Assembly: GCA_022478985.1 (NCBI GenBank)
Contig: JAKSZP010010596.1
Location: 1 to 64,000, forward strand
Source of the DNA: Massospora cicadina
Taxonomy: Eukaryota; Entomophthoromycota; Entomophthoromycetes; Entomophthorales; Entomophthoraceae
DNA length: 64,000 nt
Direction of reading: 5' to 3'
Part shown: positions 33,592 through 44,780 of the stretch, piece by piece
How positions within the stretch are numbered: position 1 is the stretch's first letter
Layout: every line of letters begins with the position of its first letter
The notes under the pieces: generated by a model
The model's input: the letters and a program-made list of their open reading frames with translations, nothing else
Database searches by the model: none
What the model was told of the DNA's origin: nothing
Program-made: the position numbers and the translations under genes

Positions 33592-34400
33592 AACCCTTTC
33601 TTTGGATCCTTCAGCATATGGAACAGGGCTCAGCAATTCTCGCAAAATCCCATATGAATCTTCAGTAGTATGACCATTCTAAGGAACACTTGGATATCTC
33701 TGACACTTCCTAGGATGGCCATCCGCTCTATGGCTTCAATTTTATGGGCTTGCAGCTGCAGTCCACTGGAGTTGTGATGGTTTTTCAGATATTCCAACTC
33801 TTTATTGAAGAAGTGTCAGTTCCTCAGCTTAATCTTCAGGTTAGACGCAGACAGTCTCTTGAAGACTTCTTCCAAGTGGTGCTAATGGACAGTAAACATC
33901 CTACTGAACAAATTTATATCGTCCAAGTGCACCAGGACGCATGACAACTATAGGTCGTTCAATATGGCGTCCATGGACCTTTAAAACGTTTCAGGCGCAT
34001 TGCAAAGACCTTGGCATCCTAATCAGTTGGTATAGACCCTGCACAATGATGATTGTGCATTTCTCTTGGTCTTCCATCAGCAAATTGGATCAATAATATC
34101 TCAATATTAAATCCATTGCAGGAATTACTTCTTTTCTCGCAATCAATCTAGAGCATTATCAATTTGTGGTAATGGATAGGAATCCTTTTTTTATTTTGTT
34201 CAGTCTTTGATAGTTGATCACCACAAATTAGAGCCATCCTTTTTCTTCAATATCAGGATAGGGCTCACTCAGGGGCTTAATGATGGAACTAGGATCCCAT
34301 GATTCACTAGTTTGTAGATTTACTTTTCCACTACCACTTAAGCAACCTTTTACTGTCAAATCAGTACCATTCATCTAGAAAAAATTTCCCAGTGTCAATT
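33592..34400 (-). pseudogene. Element B reverse transcriptase
   Basis: Directly after D the minus-strand alignment to element A continues at 'aaaccctttctttggatcc'. Fragments correspond to the thumb, the YLDD region (near 33,920-33,950) and the palm blocks up to about 34,260. Stops are dense, and no frame longer than 60 codons survives. Confidence 0.7.
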
Positions 34401-35330
34401 TTTATGGAGTATGTTCTTTGCACATCTTAAGTCATGATTATCATGGGCAAAGGTTTCCTGATAATTTTGTATAATGTGAGAACCTCCTCCTGCTGTCTTT
34501 CCATTAAATCAGCTTGTTGCTCTCAGTTGATCAATAGGTTAATACTCTTAGCAACCCCTGCTGGCAATCTCATCTCAGCAAGAGTCACAAATTAGGGATT
34601 TTTTTGTAATTTTGCCATCCGGATTAGATTAACGCAATGATCTGATTTTTCCAAATTTTCATCATTTTCCAATAAATTTGTCAAGAGAACTCAGATTTCT
34701 CCATGGCCCGCCATCACTATCCCAGGCGCCACCCATGGCTCTATTCTGGATTTCTTCCCTGGACTGCCAACCTCTCCATACAACAGCTCAGGTATCTCCA
34801 ACGTCAAACCTGTATCATCTATTATCTGCAATCCTGGCGGTATTGTGTTTGGCATCTTGCTTCATAACAGAATTCCCCAATTTTCCAGAATTTTCGTGGG
34901 TATTTCCCTTTGCTTTCATCCAACCAACTTTATAGTGAATCAGGTTAATGTCATCATTGTATATCAGATTGATGAAATCGTTCATCCTGGTAAGTGGAGT
35001 TTTTCATATCTTTGATACACTAGAGGCAATGTTTGACCCAATATGGCTAACGTATTATCTTTAAAGTTACATTTAACTTCGTGTTTTCTTAGAAACTCTG
35101 TCCCAATTAGAATGTCGTAGCTTTGGTTGGCCAAAACTATAGCTGAGGAGGATACCACCAAGGATCTCTTTCTGAGTGGTAAAGCGCTATATGCTCCACA
35201 GGAAACGGTTGTATTTGGCCTGGTGGTTTCCATATTCCTTCTTATGTTCCAAATCAGGCGAGATTCTCATTTTCGTCACCAGCCTGGTTGAGACAAAATT
35301 AATTGGCACTCCACTGTCAATAAACTCCCA
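34401..35330 (-). pseudogene. Element B protease and RT linker
   Basis: At 34,982-35,233 the frame reads LANQSYDILIGTEFLRKHEV and KDNTLAILGQTLPLVYQ. Near 35,300-35,330 it gives VQMWEFIDSGVPINFVSTRL, with an intact retropepsin D-S-G active site. The stretch 34,401-34,980 is the linker to the reverse transcriptase and is broken. This is the only protease in the window whose catalytic Asp I can still see. Confidence 0.75.
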
Positions 35331-36700
35331 CATTTGTACTCAATTGGCTAGTATATCAATATATTTACACGCAGAGTATTTCAAAATGGTATTTACTGAG
35401 TTTATAGCGGCATTATTTGCTGAAGTGATGGTGTGATGTATTGGCACTGAAAAATCAAAAAATGATTTCTTAATTACTCTTAGGAGGATTGACAGATTCA
35501 CCTCATCTAATTTGACCTCATCCAGATCATCCAGGTTCTCAGTGGCCCAAATATTGTCTGCTAGTTGGGGCGCATATGGGCGAGTGATCTCCTTGATTAT
35601 CTAAAGGTCAAAATCCTTTGCTCCAGCTCTGGTTACAGCATTGACATCTAAGTTGACCACTTAGTAAAGCTGGTCTATACATCGTCATCAACAAAGAGAT
35701 CACTGATATCAATGTCCTCATTTAGGATATCAGGGGGAGCGCTTAAACTGCAGTTCTAGACTGTTCCCCATCTAGTCTGCAGGCCCTTTTCCAACTTCTG
35801 CGCGGGTTGGCCTCCTTTGCCTGGACCATGTTGATTTTCTCCTTAGGTTTCTTGATGAAGCACCGGTTATCAAAGTGGCCCTTTCCTCCACAATATTGAC
35901 AATTTAATTTACTCCTGTATGTCCATTGAACCCCTCAGGTGTGTTTCCTGGTAATGGTCAATTATTTAATTCCTTAATGGGTTTAGTTACTTTGGTAGGA
36001 TTCTAATTTTTGACTGGTCTCAACTTAAATCTTTTATTAGGGGCCTTGAATGTAGCTCCTAGCATCTTCAAGTGATCCAACATCAGAGTAGTGATTATTT
36101 TTGGTGGCTAGCATGGAAGACATTCTTTGATGTAGATTGTAATAAGGCCAAAGGGCTGCTTGTAATGCAATCTGTGTGTCATAAATTAACCAAAATTTTC
36201 GCTCTAACCAAAATCTGCAATTCTAAGTATGAATGGTCAGAGAAATTTGCTACAGTCTCATCTTTCTGGAATTGGATCCCCATGAATTCTTGCTTTCATT
36301 TTGACATATGCGTGGGGCTTCCAAACTCCTTCATTATTGCAGGTTTGGAATTTGAACAAAATTAGCTGTTTCCCTATAGATGAGGTAACATTAAGTTTTG
36401 ACAAGCTGTACTCAAACAGTTCAGCCGTCAGAGTTTTTTGTCTATCGCCATACCCAAACATAGTCATGTTGAGCATTCAGAAAAATGCAGGAGCTTTGTC
36501 CCAATGAAAAGTAAGTAATTTGGCGTGGCTCTGAATTTCTCAAAATTTTGTCTAGCTTCCAATTTCAGCTTGGTTACCTGACTTAAGTAGTAACCTCAGT
36601 GGTATCTCTAAGATATCACCAAATGCTATCAGTATATTTCTAGGAGTTGATAATTTTCCAACTGGAGTTCTAGGGGTACTTTCTTTGGTTTCAGTCACTG
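35331..36700 (-). pseudogene. Element B gag with intact CCHC knuckle
   Basis: 35,331-35,720 is the gag-protease linker, collinear with 7,372-7,764 in A. A zinc knuckle, CQYCGGKGHFDNRC, lies at 35,860-35,901 with all four ligands present. The gag core follows towards 36,500 in fragments: 36,258-36,476 includes VTSSIGKQLILFKFQTC and the KFGSP-like block in a shifted frame. The N-terminus is split by the SINE-like insert at 36,721-37,540. Confidence 0.7.
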
Positions 36701-36705
36701 CATAA

Positions 36706-36720
36706 GGTTCTCATTTTTGA
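36706..36720. repeat. Target-site duplication of the SINE-like insert, 5' side
   Basis: GGTTCTCATTTTTGA agrees with 37,541-37,555 (GGTTCGCATCTTTGA) at 13 of 15 bases. This length is typical of LINE-type integration. Confidence 0.75.
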
Positions 36721-37540
36721 GCTTTAAAAGCCCTAAGGGGCTCCTAGTTCAGGCAACTATTGTGGGATGAAGGCCTGGGGTACTGCCCCCCACCGCACTA
36801 GGGCTGCGCAAACCTAAGCACCACTTAAAAATGTGGGCCTGACTGTGATTGAAAGTAGCTCACGCTACACCCTAAACTGACATATGCTCACCTTGTTTAA
36901 GTACCGGGCGCTCATCTGACCAGCCAGGACAGGAAATATGCCTCTCTTCCCCATGCAGGGGACTAGATCTGACGACCCCAAGGTTTAAGGCCCCTGAGGG
37001 GGGAGAAGCTGAAGCTACCCCTTTGTCACCTGCTTTTTAGCGGAGTTATGCTCTCTGGACCTTTTTTGAGCAGGAAGTCTTGGAGTCCTTTTAAAATTTG
37101 CTATCACTTTCTTGCATAATCCATTTTGCCACCAGCCAGCTCGTGCTGACTGAATCAGCAGCTAGCTGAGCTTAAGGCCAACTTGGCAAACTGTGGCGCT
37201 TATTGTAGGCTGGTGTACCAGAGTGCAGCCAACCGGGATTGTCCCTCCATTTTCCTTGGGTCCGCTTTCACGCAACCCCAGCTCATGGAGAGGCCATTTA
37301 ACAGGCACCTTGCCCAACTTGTACCCCCCCTTCCTGCCATAATCTCCCCTCAGGGAGTGGTAGACACCCGCAAGAACAAGTTGACACAGTCATCACTACC
37401 ATCCTGCACTTCTTTCAGACACTACAGGACCTGACCGATGTGCCTCTTTGGATTCAGGTGTTAGCTACTCACCCATGTTTCCACAGGCTTTCCCTAGTTG
37501 TTCCACGCAGAGGCCCCAGCTTACCATAACTAGCTTTCTA
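36721..37540 (+). mobile_element. SINE-like retroposon, 820 bp
   Basis: A GC-richer, non-coding block interrupts the AT-rich gag of element B and is bounded by a 15-bp imperfect TSD. Its plus-strand end, CCCCAGCTTACCATAACTAG, resembles the 3' tail of the LINE and the ORF1-only elements. It could therefore be moved by the same reverse transcriptase. A sequence close to a Pol III B box (GGTTTAAGGCC, one mismatch to GGTTCRANNCC) lies at 36,982-36,992, but it is 260 bases from the 5' end and I see no A box. The insert is long for a classical SINE. Confidence 0.65.
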
Positions 37541-37555
37541 GGTTCGCATCTTTGA
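37541..37555. repeat. Target-site duplication of the SINE-like insert, 3' side
   Basis: Second copy of 36,706-36,720. The element B gag region resumes after it. Confidence 0.75.
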
Positions 37556-37895
37556 TTCTTCAGATCGTTGACTTGTTTCAATAGTTGCTCCATGGTTGAG
37601 CTAAATAAGCACAAATTAAATGCGATCCATTTCACGTTCCACCTTCAGAATAAAATTTCTTTGCTTAATTCTCCTTCTTTTTTCTTAAATGACGTTAATT
37701 TCCTAAGTAATTCATTTGCTAAATTTGGAAACTTCTTATACTTCTTCTTTGATCTTAGTAACTCTCTCCTCAAAGGCAGCAAATTCACTATGATTGGCAG
37801 AATTCAATGCGTTCTTGTTGATGGTTGCAAATTCTGTCCATAACTTTCTAATTCTTCTTTATACGACATTATAATTTGGCTTAACTTACTCACCT
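37556..37895 (-). pseudogene. Element B gag N-terminus and leader
   Basis: Position between the insert and the primer-binding site is the main evidence. The minus strand is Lys/Glu/Leu-rich with coiled-coil-like spacing, like 8,870-9,180 in A. No start codon can be chosen. Confidence 0.4.
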
Positions 37896-37914
37896 ACCCC
37901 CTGTTTCGAGCACA
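37896..37914 (-). other. Primer-binding-like site of element B
   Basis: Minus-strand TTGTGCTCGAAACAGGGGG lies just inside the 5' LTR. It keeps the GTGCTC and ACAGGGG ends of the sites in A and C. Confidence 0.6.
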
Positions 37915-37917
37915 AAA

Positions 37918-39010
37918 TGTTAAAATCTGGAACTATTGAACCAAAATGTTAAAGATTGGCTCAATTGATAGTTCTCAAAAGTTAATTGCACATTTTCAGT
38001 AGGTGCACAATTTGCGCTGCTTAATAGATAAATATAAGTGATAATATACTAACAAATATAATCTGTAGTTGAATAATTAAATCATAGGTGGTCCAATGCT
38101 AAACTTGGAATAATTTACAAAATACTAATTTGACATGTAGGGAATTATTCGCTATTCTGGCTGAACTTAATCCACTCTCAGATTCAGAGGTTCTGGCCCT
38201 AGTTCTTATCACTCTGAGTAAGCAGAGGTCCACATCAAAGGTCAACTTCTCTTAAAAGGATATCCAATCCTCACTCTTTATACATACAAAAGTGTCCAGA
38301 ATAATTGTACTACAACAATAATTAACTGAAGATAAATAGAACTTAAACTACTCTGGAACCTTATATATTAATATGATTTGCTAGGGAATTTATGGGGGAA
38401 TTGGGCCCAAATCCTTGGTCGTCACATCAGCCATGAAACGGCAGCCATTGCCGTTGAATTTCCCTTACAACATCTCTATTGGCTATGGTCTTCTTCGTTG
38501 GGTTATGGATTCCTACACCAAACAACCAAGAAACCTATAACGAGAGTCAGAAAACATGTCCTTAACACTTTACACTCAATACCAGCAAACTAACCATATT
38601 TATTGAGCGACCTGCTTAGGTAATGTTACTTGTTGTCCATTATGACAGGTTGCAAATTAACTGATCAATTTGCTAGTTGCAGGTAGCATCACTCGCTTTG
38701 CAACTTTCTCCTTAAATTACCAATAAGTCAGTGATGAAAACCAACTGATCCCAATTTGTACACCTGATAGTTAATCTAAGTTCAAATACAAGATGCCCTA
38801 ATTTTGTTGGCAACTCTGTGGATGAGATCTTAAGCATTTACATAGACTGATCCTTGACAGATCTAAAACTGGCTAATTGCCCAAAATCCTTGGACATTAT
38901 CAACCTTAATTGGGGTCAATTTATATCTGATTCATTTCTTAGTGGGACTCATCTCCTGGAAATCCAGCAGATAACCTAGTAAGCTGGAAAGGTGTGTAAA
39001 GATCTCAACA
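37918..39010 (-). repeat. Element B right (5') LTR
   Basis: Starts TGTTAAAATCTGG and ends CTCAACA (1,093 bp). It aligns with 13,126-14,230. Outside it, at 39,011-39,020, minus-strand TTAGGGGGGA resembles a polypurine tract, where a plain target site would be expected. Confidence 0.82.
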
Positions 39011-40699
39011 TCCCCCCTAAATTGATAAAAAATATGCCAATATTAGTAGAGTCTATGGTGGTTTGTAGAGCAACTGCATCTTGAAGTTCTGGTGCCAGTG
39101 TTGGCTTACTAGTATCCTAGACTGCAAGCCAAGGTTCAAAGGGGGCTTGAAGCTGTAAATAAATATTTTTAGATAATAAGAGGTTATTCTGTTCCTTTTA
39201 GCCAGCTTTTCTGAAATTTCGCAGCTTATACCTTTAAATAAAACTATCAGCTTAATAATTGGCCATATTATTACCAACTGCTTTGCAAAGCTATTTAAAC
39301 TATTAAATAAACCAAAATATAAAACTTCTCAGCCGTAATAATATAGTATTACAATTATGAACATATAAAATTTTTACTCCATTCATATAAAACATTTTAT
39401 ACAAATTGAAAATTGAAAAGTAATGGTTTAATATTGTATTTTCATTCAAAATTAGTAACTGTGCAAAATTTTATCAGCAGGTTATGTAAGGAATTGTATT
39501 AAATGAAGTATATAAGATTCTAACACAAAAAAGAATGTGAGTTTAATAAAAGCAAGTAAAAAGAGCTTATAAAAGCAACCAGAAAAGAGAAAGTATAGAT
39601 TATATCCTTTATTTATAAAAACGTTTTATATTTATAGGACGGGTTGGGACACATCACCTTGAAGATCTTCTTTGATCCCCTCAATTAGAATATTCAAAAT
39701 CATTCCAAATTGACTAATTAGTTTAAGTCTCCATTGTCAATGTCCTTATTACTTCATTGATTGAAGGCGCCTTATGTGATGCGTAGGGATCCAGGAAATC
39801 AATTTTGAAGAAATCTTTATAAGTTCCTGCACATGTGAGAATTTTTCTTTGGACATCTATTATCCATCTCCTATAGAAGGCTTAGATGCAAAAAAGATTG
39901 TTTAATAGCTGCCTCACCCATGATTGATTTGGAAAAGTGAATCTTGACTCATTTATTTTATATTTCAACAGTTATAATATTAAGAATGAGGGAAACAAGG
40001 CCTTTGAATTACCAGAATCTAATATTTTGGTTGTCAAAAGATGATAAATTTATAAATTTAGTATAGTCTCTTTACATTGTTAAAATTAAGCTTAAAAATC
40101 TTTGGTGAATCCCAATACAATGTCATTATAGGAATTAAAATTAATGAAGACCTCATGGAAGTTTCCCACCTTTTTAGTGAACTTAACGTATGGCTATAAA
40201 GTTCTCATAAGTTTTTTCATTTTCCTTCAAGTTTGCAGATTTAGATAACCTCTCTTTGGTTACATCTTGTGGCCATCATATAGATTACTAATGGTTACCT
40301 CAGATAATGATATTGACAATTAAGCAACTTTATTGCCCATTGTCTCTCACCTGCTGAGTTGCTTCCTCAGAAACCTTTATTTAATCAGAATTTAGCTCTC
40401 TCTTTGTACTTGTGTATTGTGTGATTCTTTTTCTTACTCATTTAAAAAGTTTGCATTTAACCCATGGGAAACCCCACTTAAGACGCTTCTTTATCTTTAC
40501 AATCACTTTTTTAGGGTTTGAACATTTTATCCTCTTTTACTTAAGTGCATAGGCAATTTTTGGGCCTGTTGGTTATGGTTGATTGATTAATATATGATAT
40601 TGTTTGGGTAATTATATCTCTTTGATTGTCTCTAAATGCTAAAGCCCTGAGTCTAAGTAATTATTTGAAAGAATTTATTGTAATCTTTGGAATAATGCT
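39011..40699. other. AT-rich stretch, mostly unassigned
   Basis: No coding region is recognised. 39,285-39,420 resembles 30,660-30,790 and, more weakly, 29,540-29,660 in the unclassified insert of D: all three share a TCAGCC- or TTAGCT-type block followed by 'gtaa-aatata' and several 'cattcatataaaac'-like words. It may be a fragment of the same unknown repeat. Confidence 0.4.
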
Positions 40700-41482
40700 T
40701 GTTGAATTCAAGATAATGAGTGAGTTAAGATACCTGCCCCTGAATTAAGCTCCAATAATTTGAGACTCAAAACCTTTTGGTTAAAAACTGTCACTAAAGG
40801 CACCAATGGGAAATCCTGTCAGGAAGCATCACACGCATGGTAATTAATTAAGGTGCCTTTTAGAATTTCACCTCCACTTCATAAATCAAAAAAAGGCGTG
40901 ACTCCCATCATTGTGGTAATTTATGGATAATTACAAGTTTGATACTGCAATAAGAGTGTTTCAAGTATTAATTTAAATAACATCCGGCCAAAAAAACATG
41001 GTCAATTCTTGGTGGAACCCTGAAAATTAAGGTAATATGAATATCACTCTCCTCATTTGAAATACCAAATTGTTGTTAGTCAGGTGCACTGATCCTGTGG
41101 CAAAATCAGGGGAGCTATTCTAGGTCTCACCATCCAATTGGTTATAATACATTAAATCATTGCTCACAGGTTTGTCTTGCCCACTATTGACCCACCATCT
41201 GCCTTTGCGTTGTAGAGAGGCAAATCCTGAGAGATCTGATATGTCAAAAATGAATATTTCCTAATTGAGCTACTTCCACGTATAATGATTTTTCTGGCCC
41301 CCTCACTTTAAGCCTTGTATTTTTTATACTAAGCAGTGAGAGACTAAAGGGGTTCATTTCTTGACCCTGACTCTTTTTAATAAAAAATTATAAAATCAAC
41401 GGTTTAGTTTAATATACGTGTTATTCTTTTAAGTATAAGTGTCTTTAAAATCCCCCTAAAAAATTTACTTCAGCTTAAAGAG
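40700..41482 (+). repeat. Element F 5' LTR (degenerate, ends approximate)
   Basis: Starts TGTTGAATTCAAG. The first 350 bases align with 45,997-46,088 plus 48,011-48,200, the two halves of the other LTR. Near 40,985 the phrase 'ttggtggaaccct' matches the LTR of C ('ttggtggaaccca' near 17,920), so F is a distant member of the C/D family. The 3' border is unclear because H2 follows directly. Confidence 0.6.
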
Positions 41483-43399
41483 TTTTTATTTAACTGAGGC
41501 AAGCTGACCATCAGATGGATTTTACCGAGCTCTGAGGGGCAAAAATTATACTAAACTAAAATTTAATGAAATTAAAGAGATGAGCTTATCACTCAAATTA
41601 AATCAAAAAATAGTAAAAAACTAAGATGATCTAATCAAGTCAGATGCATTAAACTGCTATGCGTCCATGGTGGAGTTGAGTGAGGATTGGAAGGCTCATC
41701 ATCCTGTGTGTCACAGTGTACAGCAGAGTGCTAAGAGCACTGGTGTGGGTGCTTACTAAAAATGGGGGTCAAGGTTCAGAGTGGCTCAGGAAGCTCAAAA
41801 CTTAGCTATGAGGAGGGTGGTGATATACTTAATAGGGCTTTCTCAGCCTTGAGGCGAACTTTGGGTAGGGTGGTGAAGGTGGTGATGTTGTTGCTGGTAA
41901 TGCAGATCTTGGGGCCAAATATTGCAACCATTGCAATTTTGTATTGCTTTGTTGGCAACTTTGTGGAATCAGAGGAATTCTTTATATGAACTTGTTGCGT
42001 GAGGGGAAGGACAGGGGCGGGTATCCCCTTGGCCAAGACTGTGACTTATTTCACTATAGCCTTTCAAAGGGAGTAACAATCAGGGGAGGCAACAGCCTCT
42101 TTGGTGAGTTGGTGGTCATTTTGAAATTCATCAGCATCTGAGCATGGAGCATAGTGCTGAGTTGGAAATTGAGCTGCATAATCTGCGTTTAGGTACATTT
42201 TGGAGCCTAGGTTCTCGACCAAGTTGGGGATGAAATTTCCCAAATCATCAACTTCCTCCAAAAAATCCCACGGATTTTGGTTGGAAACGATAGGTTGATC
42301 AGCTTATGGGTGGTTGAGTTGGGTGTCTGGGTGGGTTTTTGACTTTCTGGAATCCATGCTGGCTCCTGATTAGTTGGAGTTAAATTGGGGATTTGACATG
42401 TCAGTTCCTTATTGGTTGAATCCGTGATAGTTGCATCTACCATTTTGGGTGGAGGGGGGAGGATTGTGCCCCATTCATAGATGGTTTTGAAGTCAGCTAT
42501 GGGGGCATCATGGGGGGAGTTGAGCGTGTGGATTCCAGCTTGAGCTATGGTAGTTCAGCGTCGCTTTGAGTGGTCCAGGTTGAAACAAATGGGGCAGATC
42601 GTGCGCCCCTTATCTACTCTGGCCCAGAAAGCTGGTCAGATGCAGAGGGGACAGCAGTATGAGGGGGAATCAAAATGGCAATTTTGTTTGATATTGGGCA
42701 TATGGTTGCAAAGGCGCGAGGGCCCACAAGTCAATTGGCTCTGTTGAAGAACAAACAAATTGTAAAATGGGGTCAGCGCCATATTATGACAACCCAGCTA
42801 TTATTTCGTTATATAAGGTTTCAGGGTAGGTGGGTGGGGTGCCTGCAAGTTGAACCACAAGAGTGGTATCATCAGGCAACTGGGTGAGAGTGGTTGGGAT
42901 GGGGGTTTCTTGGAACACCAGGGAATGTTGGCTGAGATTGCAGTATTAGCTTTGTAAGTGAAGCTGAGGTTGAGGTACCCTTTGTAGGGTAGAAGTTGAT
43001 AGATCCTGCGGGCTTCATAAGCGTCTGGGCTAATTAGATTATTTGTTTGTCATTGTAGGGGAACAAGTTGCCATATATGACCCAGAGACTAAATCGCATC
43101 TTGCTTTGGGGGAACATAATGGGCTATGAGGCACCGTTTGAGAATGTGCGAGGTGGAGGGCGTGATCCTTGGGGAGAATGTATCGACCTGAGGAATTGGG
43201 GGACTGGTCAAACTAGTTAATAGGATTTCCCTGCTGGCTAGAAGATGCTAGGGGGTTTCGCCACTACCCCATTTTAGAGCAGCGGGTGGTTGGACTGAGG
43301 ACATTGGTAGTTTGCTGTTTCTCAGTTTTTGGCGTTATCTAGTTCTTCTGTAATTATAAATTTGCTTGAATGTGTTATTGAGTGGAATGAAAGAGTTCT
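41483..43399 (-). mobile_element. ORF1-only retroposon H2 (about 1.9 kb)
   Basis: Second copy of the H family, in the same layout as H1. The leader is about 95 bases, the ORF starts at 43,304, and the CCHC region lies near 42,560-42,605. A tail on the minus strand reads GATGGTCAGCTTGCCTCAG and then a TTAAATAAAAA run ending near 41,483. It lies between the 5' LTR of F and the surviving pol of F. I could not find a TSD, perhaps because gag of F was deleted next to it. Confidence 0.65.
41806..43304 (-). pseudogene. H2 ORF1-like protein
   Basis: Starts MSSVQPPAALKWGSGE at 43,304, in register with H1 and H3. The zinc knuckle region reads GRTICPICFNLDHSKR near 42,560-42,605, with the last Cys not visible in this copy. 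The C-terminal extension gives DLGNFIPNLVENLGSKMYLN, then KGIPAPVLPLTQQVHI, matching H1 and H3 in order. It is broken by frameshifts into frames of 60-80 codons. A gag-like RNA-binding role is inferred from the knuckle. Confidence 0.6.
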
Positions 43400-44780
43400 C
43401 CTATTAGAAGAAAGCTCATCAATGAGAAATGGAGCTGGGTTGAGCAATTGATAGGTTACAATGACCTTTTCTCAACTTCCACCTACAGTTTTAAAAAAGA
43501 ATGGTGTTTTACAACATGTTGATACTGGGGATGCTCAACCCATCTGATCCCATCCCTGCAAAAAAATAAGGTTGAAGAAGCTCAGGTGGCTGTTGAGCTT
43601 AAGCTGTTACTTAAAGCTGAGTTACTTTTAGTTTCCCATAGCCCTTGGGCCTCCCCTCTCTTGTTAGTTTGAAAGAAGATGGTAGTCATCGCATAGTAAG
43701 GTACTATCAAAGGCTTAATTTCATTGCCAAAAGGAAAGTTACCCTCTGTCCCAGATCAATTACTCCCCCCAATTGCTTGCCAGGTCCTAATATCTTTCTG
43801 CTATGGATTTTACTAGTGGATACTGGCAAGTAGATAGCACTTGTTGATCAATCTAAATGCGCACTCTTAGATAATTAAATACTATTTAAGCAAAGGATGC
43901 CCCAGGGCCTTTGCAACGCGCCTCCACCTTCCAACGCGCCAAGGATATAATCTTGAGTGACTTGAAGCTATTCTTTGTCCTTTTATACCTTGATGATATC
44001 AGTGTATTTCTGAAAACCCTTTAATGGCCACATGGAATATCTCCAGGAAGTATTCATTCATCTTAAAAAGGTTTTACAGCTCAAGATTTAAAGTGCTTCT
44101 TCTTTCAATCTGAAATGGATTTCCTTGGACGAAGGTTTTAAAACTTGGAATTCGGCCCATCCCAGATAAAACTTCTAGCATTTAAAAAATGTTGCGCCAC
44201 TAGAGCCATAACAATATTCAATTATTCCTGGGCATGGTGGTCTATTATCATATTTTTATCCCTCAAATTTCAATCTAGCCAAATCCCTTAAATATCTTTT
44301 GCAGAAGAATGTCCCTTTCAGGCGGTGGCTAAAAAACGGCTTTTTAAATACGCTATATATTACCCTTTGCACTAAAAATAATTTTATTTCCTCCATGTTT
44401 TTACTGGCCATTCTTGCTATTCAAGATGCAGTAATTCCACATTGGGTCTATCCTAGCTCAACACGATAAAGACCAAGTAAACCATAATTGGCTTATTTTA
44501 GCAAGACCTGGGCAAGGCCAAAGGAATTTTAGTATTAATTGAAAAAGTGCCTGGTTATTTTATGGCAATCAAGCATTTCTAACAAATACTATATTGCACC
44601 CATTTCACCATTATTACAAACCATGACTTTCTCTGATGGTTACTGCAAAATGAAGGACCTAGATGGCCAATTAGTGAAGTTGGCATTAATACTACAGAAC
44701 TACATTTATACCATTGTCCATCATGAAGGAGCAATCCATCAAATTCTGACAGCCTTTTGTAGATGCCAGTGATGGCCGCC
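43400..44780 (+). pseudogene. Element F reverse transcriptase and RNase H
   Basis: The plus strand resumes gypsy pol at YNDLFST and HVDTGDAQPI, then LLVSHSPWASPLLLV, KKDGSHRIV, QRMPQGLCNAPPTFQRAKD and VLLYLDDISVF with an intact YLDD. RNase H follows in fragments to about 44,760 (IVHHEGAIHQILTAFCRC). The order and wording match C. Gag and protease are missing, replaced by H2 or lost beside it. Frequent stops show this is an old copy. Confidence 0.8.

Larger units (their letters stand above)
13126..39010 (-). mobile_element. Ty3/gypsy element B, relative of A (about 9.4 kb, expanded by four insertions)
   Basis: LTR-like repeats of about 1.1 kb (13,126-14,230 and 37,918-39,010) enclose a minus-strand interior. 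It reads from gag at 35-37.9 kb, through protease and reverse transcriptase at 33.6-35.7 kb, to integrase at 24.4 and 17 kb. Subtracting the solo LTR, C, D, the SINE-like insert and their TSDs leaves about 9,437 bp, close to A (9,054). Domain order and the extra region after integrase match A. The LTR ends (TGTT...AACA) are inverted repeats. No flanking TSD is visible, because element-like sequence lies outside both LTRs. Confidence 0.85.

Noticed and set aside
36721..37540. tRNA-derived SINE with A and B boxes
   Set aside because: Only a B-box-like sequence is seen, in the wrong place (260 bases in), and no A box. The tRNA origin is not supported.
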